In this document: piece by piece, positions 34,220-43,057 of the stretch
Position numbering within the stretch: position 1 is the first letter of the stretch
Layout of the letters: every line of letters begins with the position of its first letter
DNA from: CAYMWF01 sp964394085 [NCBI: uncultured Gemmatimonadota bacterium]
GTDB lineage: Bacteria; GCA-2686955; CAYMWF01
DNA: 50,006 nt
Assembly: GCA_964394085.1 (NCBI GenBank)
Contig: CAYMWF010000007.1
Location: forward strand, 1-50,006
Reading direction: 5' to 3'
Program-made: the position numbers and the translations under genes
Notes under the pieces: generated by a model
What the model was told of the DNA's origin: nothing
Databases searched by the model: none
Seen by the model: the letters and a program-made list of their open reading frames with translations, nothing else

Positions 34220-35350
34220 CTACTTCCGGTCGTATCCGTTCAGCCGTATCGCACAAACAGCCCCAAAACCCCGGGTCTTCGAGTTTTTCAACTCGATGAC
34301 ACCATTATGTTCTGTAATGATCTTACGGCTGATATACAATCCCAATCCGTTACCATTCCTCCTTGTAGTGAAACGTGGTTCGAACAACCTGTCAATAAAT
34401 CTGGCTGGAACACCCGGCCCTGTATCCGAAATTTTTATCTCGACGGCATATTCCTCTTTGTCGGACAATGTTTCAATTATAATTTCCCCTCCCTCACCTT
34501 TCCTTTTTCCCATCGCATCTGCTGAATTATTGAACAGGTTGATAAGAACCTGCTGGATGCGGCCCACATTTACAGCCACCGGAGGAAGATGAGGAGCAAG
34601 TTTCGGGATGAATTTGATATTGTCATATTTGTTCTGAGGCAGAACGAACTGGATGGTCTTGAGTAGCACATCGTTCAAATCTATCGGTTCATTCAGGACG
34701 CCCGCCCTGGTTACATCGAGCAGCCCCTCTACGAGTTTTTTCATCTTATTGACCTGGTCGATAATCAGATCTACGTCGTTTTTAACTTTCTCTCTTTCGT
34801 TCCGTCGGATGTGAGGGCCGATAAGTTGAGCCCGCCCCACGGTAACCAGGAGGAAATTATTGAGTTCGTGCCCGATTTCGCCCGCCATTTCACCGATAGA
34901 TGCCATTCCCTGCAGATGAATAAGCTCTTCATCGAGTAACACATCGTCCCGGAGTTCCTCTGAAATCAGAAGTGCTCCGCTTTCTTCGCCCTGTGCAACC
35001 GGCATGATCCTGAAATTTATTTTGATCGGGATTCCCTGCCGGTGAATCAGTTCGAGAAATATCGGCTCACTGACTTCCTCGTTAAATAGATGCAGCTGTT
35101 CGAGGGTTTCTTCAACAACAGCGATCATTTCCGGTTTGAGGATTTTATCCAGGGCAAATCCGACCAGATCCTCTTCACGCATCTCTATCACCGAGCAGAG
35201 CTTCCTGCTCACTGCGATGATTTCGCCGCTGCCGTCGGTCTGTATAACCAGGTTACTGCAATGATCGAGGACACGGCTTTCTCCAAGCCTCTGAACCTGA
35301 AGAGGGGAGAAAATGTCTTTGAAAAAAGGTGAATTTTTGTGCTCTGCCAT
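34220..35350 (-). CDS. PAS-domain sensor histidine kinase
   Basis: A 376-residue, apparently soluble kinase. Residues ~30-135 form a PAS domain (LVIQTDGSGEIIAVSRKLCS; VIEMREEDLVGFALDKIL). The dimerisation/phosphoacceptor helix has SIGEMAGEIGHELNNFLLV, with His in GHELNN. The ATPase domain shows the N box (VLINLFNNSADAM), G1 (ISDTGPGVP), F (RLFEPRFTTR) and G2 (NGNGLGLYIS). It belongs to the NtrB-like HPK4 type. No transmembrane segment or response-regulator gene is nearby, so it is an orphan and its partner is elsewhere. ATG 35350 is preferred over GTG 35386. It ends about 200 bp upstream of the XRE-cupin start on the same strand, so it could also transcribe into that gene. Confidence 0.93.
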   Translation of the reverse strand: MAEHKNSPFFKDIFSPLQVQRLGESRVLDHCSNLVIQTDGSGEIIAVSRKLCSVIEMREEDLVGFALDKILKPEMIAVVEETLEQLHLFNEEVSEPIFLELIHRQGIPIKINFRIMPVAQGEESGALLISEELRDDVLLDEELIHLQGMASIGEMAGEIGHELNNFLLVTVGRAQLIGPHIRRNEREKVKNDVDLIIDQVNKMKKLVEGLLDVTRAGVLNEPIDLNDVLLKTIQFVLPQNKYDNIKFIPKLAPHLPPVAVNVGRIQQVLINLFNNSADAMGKRKGEGGEIIIETLSDKEEYAVEIKISDTGPGVPARFIDRLFEPRFTTRRNGNGLGLYISRKIITEHNGVIELKNSKTRGFGAVCAIRLNGYDRK

Positions 35351-35681
35351 TTCTACCCGTTTCGGAGACCAAACCGAAAAAAGCACACTCTGTTTTCGAG
35401 TTATCGTCCTTATTCCACAGCTCTTTACCCAAAGTTGACGAAATTTCGCTCCATTCGTTTTTTTTCAGCTAAAGAGTTTACCAGACAGAAGCTCACGAGC
35501 GACGTAAGAGATATATGATGGAATTCCGTTGATCCTGAATTGCTGAAATTCCAGACCCACCGCAGCATGAATCAAATGACTCTTGAAAGGAGTGCGTTTA
35601 TTTTTATTGCATTGACTGCCGCAGGGTATTAAAATTTGATGTTTTGGGGAACGCCTTGTTTTGTAAGAAGATAGGTCACAA

Positions 35682-36719
35682 ATGATTGAGAATCGGAAAA
35701 TGGAACATCTGAAAATCTGCGCCGAAGAAGACGTGGAATTCCAGAAAATAACCACCCTGTTCGAAGACGTGCATCTCGTTCATGAAGCGCTGCCCGAACT
35801 CGATCTCGCAGAAATAGAAACCCGCACGAGCTTCATGGGTAAAGAGTTGCAGGCTCCTCTTCTTATCGGCGCCATGACGGGCGGCATCGACAATGCCGAA
35901 CAACTCAATCTGGACCTCGCCCGGGCGGCAGGCGAGCTCGGTCTGGGCTTCTGCCTGGGAAGCCAGCGCCCCATGCTTGAAAACCCCGAGGCGGCGAAAT
36001 CTTTCAAGGTCAGAGCAGCGGCCGGCGAAACACTTGTTCTCGGCAATCTGGGGCTCCAGCAGGCGATAAAACTCGATCCTGAACAGGTGGAGGAGCTGAT
36101 CACCGGCATCGAGGCCGACGGAATCGCCATTCATCTCAACCCCGCAATGGAACTCTCGCAGGTCGAGGGCGACACGAACTTCTCGAACGGCTACAAGATG
36201 CTCACGTCGCTTACCCGCCAGTTGCCGGGCAAAATCATGCTGAAAGAAACCGGCTGCGGGATATCGAAACATGTCGGCGCCAGGCTGAGGGAAGCGGGGG
36301 TCCAGGTCCTTGAAACAGCGGGAGCCGGAGGCACCTCATGGACGAGAGTGGAACGTCTGCGCAGGGGAGGCGGTGCAGACGAGGAAAACTGGATGGATGA
36401 GTGGGGAATTCCCACGGCAGCTTCTTTACTGGAGGTTTCCACTCTCGGGTTCGAGCTTGTCGGCTCCGGCGGCATCCGATCAGGGCTGGATGTGGCCAAA
36501 AGCCTCGTACTCGGCGCAAACGCCGCGGCTATGGCACTGCCCGTTCTAAGAGCGTATTTGTCAGACGGATATGATGGTGTCGCAGACTTCCTGGAAGGAA
36601 TTATCAGGGAGCTCAAAGCCGTTATGCTTCTTACCGGAGCAAAAGACATTGCCGCTCTCAAAAGGCATTCGCCGGTTATTTCCGGCAGGTTGAGCGAATG
36701 GATGAACAGAAAAAAATAG
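35682..36719 (+). CDS. fni: Type 2 isopentenyl-diphosphate delta-isomerase
   Basis: A 345-residue FMN-dependent enzyme that interconverts IPP and DMAPP in the cytoplasm. Typical features: RKMEHLKI at the N-terminus (family R-K-x-x-H-L), LIGAMTGGIDNAEQLNLDLA, GLGFCLGSQRPML, NLGLQQAI, HLNPAMELSQVEGDTNF (Gln and Glu near the substrate and Mg), KETGCGIS, ETAGAGGTSW and LVGSGGIRSGLDVAKSLVLG (FMN phosphate site). It is the first gene of the isoprenoid cluster and overlaps the HMG-CoA reductase start by 22 bases, indicating translational coupling. The type 2 enzyme is shared by archaea and many bacteria, so by itself it says little about origin. Confidence 0.95.
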   Translation: MIENRKMEHLKICAEEDVEFQKITTLFEDVHLVHEALPELDLAEIETRTSFMGKELQAPLLIGAMTGGIDNAEQLNLDLARAAGELGLGFCLGSQRPMLENPEAAKSFKVRAAAGETLVLGNLGLQQAIKLDPEQVEELITGIEADGIAIHLNPAMELSQVEGDTNFSNGYKMLTSLTRQLPGKIMLKETGCGISKHVGARLREAGVQVLETAGAGGTSWTRVERLRRGGGADEENWMDEWGIPTAASLLEVSTLGFELVGSGGIRSGLDVAKSLVLGANAAAMALPVLRAYLSDGYDGVADFLEGIIRELKAVMLLTGAKDIAALKRHSPVISGRLSEWMNRKK

Positions 36720-38023
36720 AACCGGAGAGTCCCGACAGCAAGTGCTCACGGTTCCCCGGTTTTTACAGGCGCAGTGTATCAGACCGGCTCGAAGATCTCG
36801 ATAGCTGGGTGGAATTGTCCACTGAGGAAAAATGGCTTCTGAAAAAGGAGACCCTGACTGTCGAAAAAGCCAACATGCTGATCGAAAATGTGATCGGCGT
36901 ATTCGGCATGCCCCTGGGTCTGGCTGTCAATTTCCGGATAAACGAAAAAGACTACGTAGTCCCGATGGCCGTTGAGGAGACATCGATTGTAGCGGCTGCG
37001 AGCAGGTCCGCCAAACTGATCAGGGACTTCGGAAAAATCACCGCCGAATCCTCCGATCCCATCATGGAAGGTCAAATCCAGGTTGTGGGTGTCTCAGACC
37101 CTGACTCGGCTGTTCAGAGGATTGAGCGGTCGAAAGAGCATCTAATCAAGCTTGCAAACAAGCAGGATCCGATACTCGTCAGCCTGGGCGGCGGAGCCAG
37201 GAATATATATGTCAAAAAAATCGATTCCGAAAGCGGCGTGATGCTGATCGTCCACATGGAAGTAGACGTCGTCGACGCCATGGGCGCCAACGCGGTAAAC
37301 ACCATGGTTGAAACCCTGGGGCCTGCCGTTGCGGAACTCAGCGACGGAGAAATCATCTGTCAGATTATCTCGAATCTCTGCGACAAGTCGGTGACGACGG
37401 CGGAATTCGAGATCGATACCGCCTGTCTTGAAACCGAACAGTACAGCGGAACGGAAGTTGCCGAGCGCATAGTCAAGGCATACCATTTCGCCGATGCTGA
37501 TCCTTACCGTGCCGTCACCCATAACAAAGGTGTAATGAACGCCGTCGACGCGATTCTCATTGCCACCGGAAACGACTGGAGGGCGGTGGAAGCGGCCTCC
37601 CATGCCTTCGCCGTCCGGGACGGCAATTACAGGTCCCTGACCAGATATCGACTTGAAAACGATCGCTTGATCGGCAGTATTAAGTTACCTCTTGCCGTGG
37701 GGATCGTCGGCGGGGTGACGAAACTTCACGCCGGCGTGCAGATCACTCTCAAGCTCCTGGGGGTGACATCCCGGAGAGAATTGTCGGAAGTGATTGCGAC
37801 TGTAGGTCTGGTCCAGAATTTCTCCGCCTTGAACGCCCTGGTAACGGAGGGGATACAGGCCGGACACATGACTCTTCATGCCCGCAACGTAGCTTACTCC
37901 GCCGGGGCTTTCGGCAGCATGGCTATTGAAGTGGCGAACCAGATGGCAAGGGAGGGACGAATCCGCTTCGACAGGGCTAAAGAGATAATGAGCAGGCTCC
38001 TGGCTCAGAAAAAAGAAGAATAG
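36698..38023 (+). CDS. mvaA: Hydroxymethylglutaryl-CoA reductase, class II
   Basis: A 441-residue soluble HMG-CoA reductase, making mevalonate from HMG-CoA. It belongs to the class II (bacterial and some archaeal) group, without the membrane anchor of class I. Catalytic residues can be placed: Glu in MAVEETSIVAA (~93-94), Lys277 in THNKGVMN, Asp293 in LIATGNDWRAVEA and His in GHMTLHARN (~390-394). ENVIGVFGMPLGLAVNF and DAMGANAVNTMVE are the CoA- and HMG-binding segments. It begins inside the last codons of fni. Class II enzymes can work in either direction physiologically; here the surrounding kinase, dehydratase and IPP kinase genes argue for biosynthesis. HMG-CoA synthase is not in the window. 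Confidence 0.95.
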   Translation: MDEQKKIEPESPDSKCSRFPGFYRRSVSDRLEDLDSWVELSTEEKWLLKKETLTVEKANMLIENVIGVFGMPLGLAVNFRINEKDYVVPMAVEETSIVAAASRSAKLIRDFGKITAESSDPIMEGQIQVVGVSDPDSAVQRIERSKEHLIKLANKQDPILVSLGGGARNIYVKKIDSESGVMLIVHMEVDVVDAMGANAVNTMVETLGPAVAELSDGEIICQIISNLCDKSVTTAEFEIDTACLETEQYSGTEVAERIVKAYHFADADPYRAVTHNKGVMNAVDAILIATGNDWRAVEAASHAFAVRDGNYRSLTRYRLENDRLIGSIKLPLAVGIVGGVTKLHAGVQITLKLLGVTSRRELSEVIATVGLVQNFSALNALVTEGIQAGHMTLHARNVAYSAGAFGSMAIEVANQMAREGRIRFDRAKEIMSRLLAQKKEE

Positions 38024-38132
38024 ACCCTGTAGCCTGTTTGAAGGATATTCCTCCCGCGGGTACCATATCCATACTCGGAACAGTCGTCTCTCCCCTCCCG
38101 AAACGCTGATCATCCATCCGGGGTCAAATCTC

Positions 38133-38161
38133 TTGAACCGGGGTGATGCTTCCCCTATAGT
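38133..38161 (+). promoter_or_regulatory. Sigma-70-type promoter for the mvk-ubiX-ubiD-acnX-ipk genes
   Basis: TTGAAC (38133-38138) and TATAGT (38156-38161) are separated by 17 bases, matching -35 and -10 consensus at 4/6 and 5/6 positions. It lies ~155 bases before mvk, within the 283-bp gap that separates fni-mvaA from the remaining pathway genes. CCGGGGT occurs twice, at 38118-38124 and 38138-38144, 20 bp apart across the -35, which could be a regulator site. Confidence 0.5.
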
Positions 38162-38162
38162 A

Positions 38163-38193
38163 TACTCGGAGAAAGATACGTTTCTCTCCGGTA
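38163..38193 (+). promoter_or_regulatory. Hairpin at the predicted 5' end of the mvk transcript
   Basis: CGGAGAAA and TTTCTC(T)CCG pair around GATACG, and the outer TAC/GTA bases also pair; one T is bulged. A TTTTT run follows at 38199-38203 after eight bases. If the promoter at 38133 is real, transcription would start about at the base of this stem. It could be an mRNA-stabilising 5' hairpin, an attenuator, or a terminator for mvaA readthrough. Confidence 0.4.
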
Positions 38194-38318
38194 GGTGCTT
38201 TTTGACTCGATATCCCGAACTCCTTTGCACAGAAATATCCGGCAATTCACCAACCGTGCAGGCCGGCGGGCGAAAACAGGACGACCGTGGAAACTGATTT
38301 GAGAACTTGATCGGATCG

Positions 38319-39308
38319 ATGAAACACCCGCTCGATAAAACTACCCGGGACGCCCCGGCGAAACTGATACTGTTCGGCGAGCATGCGGTAGTGTATGGAC
38401 ATCCCGCCGTCGCGCTGCCACTCCTGAACCTGCGGGCCCGGGCGACCGTTGAAGAAACACCGGGCTCCGGCCCCATCCAGTTCGAACTCGGGGATTTCGG
38501 TTGTCGCTACACAGTCGGGGACGAGGTCGAGGATAAAGTCGCGCTTTCGTTCAAGGCCCTTGCAGAACTTCTCGGGGAGCGTGTTCCAGGCTTGCCCGCT
38601 CACGGGTGGAAATGCACCGTTTCCTCAGACATCCCCCCCGGATGCGGTCTGGGAAGCGGAGCGGCGGTGACTACGGCCGTTCTTCGCGCGGTGCACGGTT
38701 TTTTTTCGATACCGGCTACTCCATCGAATCTATCGAAATTGACGTTTGAAATAGAAAAACTGCATCATGGGAAACCGAGCGGGATAGACAACACGGTCGT
38801 CGCCATGGAAAAACCCCTGGTTTTCCGCAGGGGGAAAGAAATCGTATTTTTGACCTCCCCGAACCGTTCTCTATTTTTCGTTATCGGATACACCGGAATG
38901 CGCCACGAAACCTCCGAGGTTGTGGGGGATGTTGCTGAAGCTTATACAGCGGATCCCGGGTCTTATGACGCGATTTTCCGGAAAATCGGTGATATCTCTG
39001 AAAAAGGCGCCGCCGCGTTCGAGACCGGGAATTCGGATCAGCTCGGTGTTTTGATGCGAAGAAATCAACAACTGCTGCGGGACCTGGGTGTTTCCTGCAG
39101 GGAACTCGATGACCTGGTGGAAACGGCGGAGTCCGCCGGAGCCGCAGGGGCGAAACTGAGCGGTGCGGGAAGAGGCGGCTGCATGGTCGCCGTCGCCTCC
39201 TCCGCAGACACGGCCGAAAAGGTAGGTCTGGCCCTGGAAAAAGCAGGTGCCGCCTGGGTGAAACTGTCTGAAACCAGCCACCGGGTTTCGATGCAGTCGA
39301 AATCCTGA
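38319..39308 (+). CDS. mvk: Mevalonate kinase (GHMP family)
   Basis: A 329-residue GHMP kinase that phosphorylates mevalonate to mevalonate 5-phosphate. The N-terminal APAKLILFGEHAVVYGHPAV is the mevalonate-kinase version of motif 1. The ATP-binding loop PPGCGLGSGAAVTTA lies near residues 106-120. KLHHGKPSGIDNTVV (~147-161) contains the catalytic Asp and is highly specific for mevalonate kinases. KLSGAGRGGCMVAV (~280) is motif 3. No second GHMP gene (phosphomevalonate kinase or diphosphomevalonate decarboxylase) is present nearby, in line with the archaeal route. ATG 38319 is chosen; TTG 38307 is an alternative. ubiX follows after 17 bases. Confidence 0.94.
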   Translation: MKHPLDKTTRDAPAKLILFGEHAVVYGHPAVALPLLNLRARATVEETPGSGPIQFELGDFGCRYTVGDEVEDKVALSFKALAELLGERVPGLPAHGWKCTVSSDIPPGCGLGSGAAVTTAVLRAVHGFFSIPATPSNLSKLTFEIEKLHHGKPSGIDNTVVAMEKPLVFRRGKEIVFLTSPNRSLFFVIGYTGMRHETSEVVGDVAEAYTADPGSYDAIFRKIGDISEKGAAAFETGNSDQLGVLMRRNQQLLRDLGVSCRELDDLVETAESAGAAGAKLSGAGRGGCMVAVASSADTAEKVGLALEKAGAAWVKLSETSHRVSMQSKS

Positions 39309-39325
39309 AACTCCTGGAGGGATTT

Positions 39326-39898
39326 TTGAAAGCAGTTGTCGGTATAACTGGGGCTTCCGGAGTAGTAATCGGTATCCGGCTGCTTGATGAGCTCCTATCC
39401 GCGGGAGCCGATGTGCACGCAATCATATCGGCGAATGCGCATCCCGTGATAGCTCATGAAATCGGACACGATTTCAAGCCGCCTTCAGGCGTGAAGGTGC
39501 ACGGTGAATCTGATCCTGATTCACCGCTGAACAGCGGCTCCTTCATGCCCGACTTCCTCGTCGTGGCCCCCTGCACACTGAAAACTCTCGCGGGGATCGC
39601 TACCGGATACGCCGACAATCTCCTAATCCGCTCAGCAGTCAATGTGTTGAGAACAGGGCGCCGCCTTATCCTCGTTCCGAGGGAAACACCACTGCCGCTT
39701 TCAGCCCTCGAGCAGATGGTTCAGCTTCGAAAAGAGGGCGCTCTTATCCTTCCCCCGATGGTCGCTTATTACCACAATCCAGCTTCCATCGCGGATGTTA
39801 CGGATTATTTCGTTGGCAAAATCCTCGACCTTCTCGAAATCGATCACTCTCTTTACAGGAGATGGGGCGAGAACACTTTAAACGGTGAAGAAGCCTAG
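39326..39898 (+). CDS. ubiX: Flavin prenyltransferase (UbiX)
   Basis: A 190-residue UbiX/Pad1 protein. It joins a dimethylallyl group to reduced FMN, producing the prenylated FMN cofactor of UbiD-type decarboxylases. Motifs are standard: VGITGASGVVIG at the N-terminus (FMN), VVAPCTLKTLAGIATGYADN (~80-99), LVPRETPLPLSALEQM (~125-140; Arg and Glu contact the prenyl phosphate) and ILPPMVAYYHNP. The start is TTG at 39326 with GGAGG six bases upstream. It lies directly before its presumed client, the UbiD-family gene. Nothing nearby suggests quinone synthesis, so the cofactor is most likely for the mevalonate-pathway decarboxylase. Confidence 0.95.
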   Translation: MKAVVGITGASGVVIGIRLLDELLSAGADVHAIISANAHPVIAHEIGHDFKPPSGVKVHGESDPDSPLNSGSFMPDFLVVAPCTLKTLAGIATGYADNLLIRSAVNVLRTGRRLILVPRETPLPLSALEQMVQLRKEGALILPPMVAYYHNPASIADVTDYFVGKILDLLEIDHSLYRRWGENTLNGEEA

Positions 39899-39911
39899 AA
39901 AAGAGCGTGGA

Positions 39912-41297
39912 ATGAGTATTTTACCGCAGGATATCCTGGCGATAATCGAAAATGAAAGATTATCGGGGCGGCTGCTTGAAGAAGAGGCTCCCAAGAATGC
40001 CGAGCTGGAGGCCGCAGCCGCGATAAGACGGGCCGAACCCAGGCCGGTGCTCATGAACATCACCGGTCCGGCGAAGGGTCGGGTTTTCGGAAATCTCTTT
40101 CCATCCAGGGACATGCTCGCGCAAAGACTTGGAGTGGCCCCCGACAGGTTCCTCCCGGAATTGTCGCAGATGCTCGAAGATGGGAATGAGTCGCCGGGTT
40201 CGACTGATTCAGGCTCCGAAACCACCGAATCCCGGGTGGGTGAAACATCCGGTTCGGGGCAGCGTGCCACCCGTGATTCCGGAACCGGCCCGGAAGTTTT
40301 TCAGGGAGAAGAGCTCGACCCCGCTGAACTTTCCAGCTTACCCATTCTCACCTATTACGGCGAGGATGGCGGACCGTATCTCACCGCCGGGGTCTGGGTA
40401 GTGCGCGATCCGGATTTCGGAATCAACTTATCCTACCACCGGTTCATGCTTACGGGCGGCTCCCGGGGAACCGTAAGGGTCGTGGAGCGGCGGGGAACAG
40501 CCGCGGCGCTGGCGAAAAGCGACGGCGTTCTCGATGCAGCGGTTTGCATCGGCGCTCCCCCCGCGATTCTTTTCGCGGCGGCGCTTTCTCCGCCGGCGGA
40601 CGTCTGCGAGTATGATCTCGCCGAACGTTTCGGAAAACTCGAAATCGGATACAGCCGCGATGCCGGACTTCCGGTTCCGCTCTCGTGCCAGGTCGTTCTG
40701 GAGGGTCGATTCACCGGTGAGACGGCCCCCGAGGGACCTTTTGTCGATATCACGGGCACACTCGACCGGGTGCGGGAGCAACCCGTCTTCGAAGTGCACC
40801 GTATTTTCGCCCGGAAAGACCCGGTTCACTACACAATCGTCCCGGCGCGATCCGATCACTTCGTGCTGATGGGCGTTCCGAAGGAGCTCGATATATACCG
40901 CCGTGTATGCAAGGTCTGCTCATGCACCGATGTATCAATCACTCCCGGAGGCGCATCCTGGCTCCATGCAGTGGTGAGCATAAAAAAGAGCCGTGAAGAC
41001 GACGGCCGCAGGGTTATCGAAGCCGCTTACCGGGCCCACCCGTCTCTCAAGCAGTGCATAGTGGTGGATGATGATATCGATATTCACGATCCGGCTCAGA
41101 TCGAGTGGGCGGTTGCGACAAGGTTTCAGGCGAATAAGGATCTCGTCATAAAGTCGGGGATGCCCGGCAGCTCCCTCGATCCATCGGCCGACCACGACGC
41201 GGCCACCGGAAGCACGGGAGCCAAAATGGGGCTTGACGCTACCATCGACGCATCCGGGAAAAGCCGGAAAATTTTTCAGAGGGTGTCGAATGATTGA
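39912..41297 (+). CDS. UbiD-family decarboxylase, probable anhydromevalonate phosphate decarboxylase
   Basis: A 461-residue UbiD-fold protein expected to use prenyl-FMN to convert trans-anhydromevalonate 5-phosphate to isopentenyl phosphate. Family landmarks: PVLMNITGPAKGRVFGNLFP, LPILTYYGEDGGPYLTAGV, INLSYHRFMLTG, AVCIGAPPAILFAAA, APEGPFVDITGTLD, VVDDDIDIHDPAQIEWAVAT and TGAKMGLDAT. Substrate assignment rests on position: it is flanked by UbiX, mevalonate kinase, aconitase-X and isopentenyl phosphate kinase. An insert of ~39 residues (about 91-129, rich in Ser, Gly, Thr and Glu; nt 40182-40298) interrupts the N-terminal domain and looks disordered. Start ATG 39912 is chosen over GTG 39885, which overlaps ubiX. 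A generic UbiD aromatic decarboxylase is the alternative. Confidence 0.85.
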   Translation: MSILPQDILAIIENERLSGRLLEEEAPKNAELEAAAAIRRAEPRPVLMNITGPAKGRVFGNLFPSRDMLAQRLGVAPDRFLPELSQMLEDGNESPGSTDSGSETTESRVGETSGSGQRATRDSGTGPEVFQGEELDPAELSSLPILTYYGEDGGPYLTAGVWVVRDPDFGINLSYHRFMLTGGSRGTVRVVERRGTAAALAKSDGVLDAAVCIGAPPAILFAAALSPPADVCEYDLAERFGKLEIGYSRDAGLPVPLSCQVVLEGRFTGETAPEGPFVDITGTLDRVREQPVFEVHRIFARKDPVHYTIVPARSDHFVLMGVPKELDIYRRVCKVCSCTDVSITPGGASWLHAVVSIKKSREDDGRRVIEAAYRAHPSLKQCIVVDDDIDIHDPAQIEWAVATRFQANKDLVIKSGMPGSSLDPSADHDAATGSTGAKMGLDATIDASGKSRKIFQRVSND

Positions 41298-41395
41298 GAC
41301 GGGGCGTTACTCTGAACAGGCTGCGATCGAATATACCAGACGGCTGGGGAGATGCCGATAAACAAAGGCGTGTCAGAACCGGAGAAGACCGGAGC

Positions 41396-42640
41396 ATGAA
41401 ACTGTCCGGAAAAGAAAAAGAAATCCTGTCGGGATCCTATGGGCCCGGCGCAGCACGCGCCATGAAAATCCTGCAGGCGCTCGGACACATACATGACGCA
41501 CCTGATACGGTGCCAGTGGGTTCGGTACAGGTATCCGGAGTAAGTTACGGCAATATCGGCGAATATGGCCTGTCCTTCCTCGAAGAGTGGGCTTCGGCCG
41601 GATCTAGAGTCAGGGTTCCCGCCTTCATGAATCCGGGAGGGGCCGACATGACCCTCTGGAAAAACCTGGGATTCCCTGCCGAATATGTTCAGAAACAGGA
41701 ACGTGTCGTTTCCGCTCTGCAGAGTTTCGGTGTCGAGCCCTCCCTTACCTGCGCCCCGTACCATGACGGTATCATTCCCGCATTCGGAGAGCATATCGCA
41801 TGGGCGGAATCTTCAGCCGTCTGTTATGCAAATTCAGTCCTGGGGGCGAGGACCAACAGGGAAGGAGGACCGTCCGCTCTGGCGGCCGCCCTCACCGGAC
41901 GAACCCCGCGTCATACGATGCACGTGCCGGAGCGACGCCTGCCGACAAGGCTGGTCCGGGTCAACTGTCCGGCGCCTGGAGCGGCGGAAGCGGGAGCGCT
42001 CGGCGTGATTATCGGCAGGAGTCTTTCGAGCGACAGGGACGGCGGGATTCCGTATATAACCGGTACCGCTCCACCCGCCGGACCGCTCCGTACAACCTGG
42101 CTCAAAGCCCTTGGCGCCGGCATGGCGGCATCGGGTTCGATAGGGCTTTTCCACATGGAAGGAACGACTCCGGAAGCAATAAGGGACGGAGGCATCCTGG
42201 AGCAGGCGGCAGCGGCCGGAAATCAACTGGAAATCGACGCCCTGAACGCCGGATACGGATTACTCGCCACCGGCTCGGGACGGATTGACCTGGTTGCGCT
42301 GGGCTGCCCTCACTATTCGACCGAAGATCTCGAGCTAATCGCATCCATGCTCGAAGGCAAAGAAATACGGATTCCCCTCTGGATATTCGTTTCACGGAAA
42401 GTGAGAGAAGCCGCCGCGTCATCCGGGCTTCTCGGAAGGCTGGAGCGCACCGGAGCTTTGCTTGTCTCGGATACATGTATCGTGGTGGCCCCTCTCGACG
42501 CCCTGGGGATAAAGACCGTGGCGACCGATTCGGCGAAAGCGGCCTTTTACCTCCCGTCCCACCAGGGTGCACGGGTTCACTTCGGCGGCACGGAAGTATG
42601 CGTCGAAGCCGCATTACGCGGCGACTGGAGCACCTGGTAG
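41396..42640 (+). CDS. Aconitase-X large subunit, probable phosphomevalonate dehydratase large subunit
   Basis: A 414-residue aconitase-X (DUF521-type) catalytic subunit with an Fe-S cluster. In Aeropyrum pernix this family dehydrates mevalonate 5-phosphate to trans-anhydromevalonate 5-phosphate. Recognisable regions: GPGAARAMKILQALG, VQVSGVSYGNIGEYGLSFLE, VPAFMNPGGAD, LTCAPYHDGIIP, AWAESSAVCYANSVLGARTN (a strongly conserved family stretch) and LVALGCPHYSTEDLELIASM. Cys residues in TCAPY, LGCPH and SDTCIV are candidate cluster ligands. ATG 41396 matches the family N-terminus and has CGGAG upstream; a TTG-led frame reaches 41294, overlapping the ubiD stop. The small subunit follows immediately. 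The separate-subunit form is typical of the archaeal enzyme; other aconitase-X proteins dehydrate cis-3-hydroxyproline. Confidence 0.88.
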   Translation: MKLSGKEKEILSGSYGPGAARAMKILQALGHIHDAPDTVPVGSVQVSGVSYGNIGEYGLSFLEEWASAGSRVRVPAFMNPGGADMTLWKNLGFPAEYVQKQERVVSALQSFGVEPSLTCAPYHDGIIPAFGEHIAWAESSAVCYANSVLGARTNREGGPSALAAALTGRTPRHTMHVPERRLPTRLVRVNCPAPGAAEAGALGVIIGRSLSSDRDGGIPYITGTAPPAGPLRTTWLKALGAGMAASGSIGLFHMEGTTPEAIRDGGILEQAAAAGNQLEIDALNAGYGLLATGSGRIDLVALGCPHYSTEDLELIASMLEGKEIRIPLWIFVSRKVREAAASSGLLGRLERTGALLVSDTCIVVAPLDALGIKTVATDSAKAAFYLPSHQGARVHFGGTEVCVEAALRGDWSTW

Positions 42641-43057
42641 ATGATTGAACAGGACTTTGACGCAAAAAAAAAGATTCGGGGAAGGGTCATTCAACCGGGC
42701 GAGACAAGGGGAAGGGTGCTTAAATCGCCTGTGCCTGTGGGATTTTTCGGTCACCTGGATCCGGAGTCGGGCATCTACAGGGAAACCGGCCACCCCCTCG
42801 ATGGAATATCGGTGACCGACAGAGTCATGGTTTTCCCGAAGGCGAAAGGCAGCACCGTCGGATCTTATATTATTTACGGTCTGAGCCGTTCCGGGAAAGG
42901 GCCTGCAGCCATGATCCTGGAAGAATGCGACACGATTGTCGCAGTCGGAGCAATTATCGGAGAGGTTCCCGCTGTCGATCAAATCGATATCTCCATGATC
43001 TCGGACGGTGCGCTTGTTCGGGTAAAGGATGGTGTTGTCTCAATTGAAGAAGGTTAG
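42641..43057 (+). CDS. Aconitase-X small (swivel) subunit, probable phosphomevalonate dehydratase small subunit
   Basis: A 138-residue DUF126-type protein, the mobile swivel domain of aconitase-X. GRVIQPGETRGRVLKSPVPVGF begins the beta-barrel (quoted in parts: GRVIQPGETRGRVL and SPVPVGF), and FPKAKGSTVGSYIIYGL holds the conserved Ser that acts in dehydration. EECDTIVAVGAIIGEVPAVD is also family-typical. Its ATG begins directly after the large-subunit stop, so the two are made in tandem, and its end overlaps the isopentenyl phosphate kinase start by 29 bases. Confidence 0.9.
   Translation: MIEQDFDAKKKIRGRVIQPGETRGRVLKSPVPVGFFGHLDPESGIYRETGHPLDGISVTDRVMVFPKAKGSTVGSYIIYGLSRSGKGPAAMILEECDTIVAVGAIIGEVPAVDQIDISMISDGALVRVKDGVVSIEEG

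Noticed and set aside
39326-41297. UbiX/UbiD pair as evidence of ubiquinone or menaquinone synthesis
   Set aside because: No quinone genes are nearby and the pair is embedded between mevalonate kinase and aconitase-X, which favours the anhydromevalonate route.
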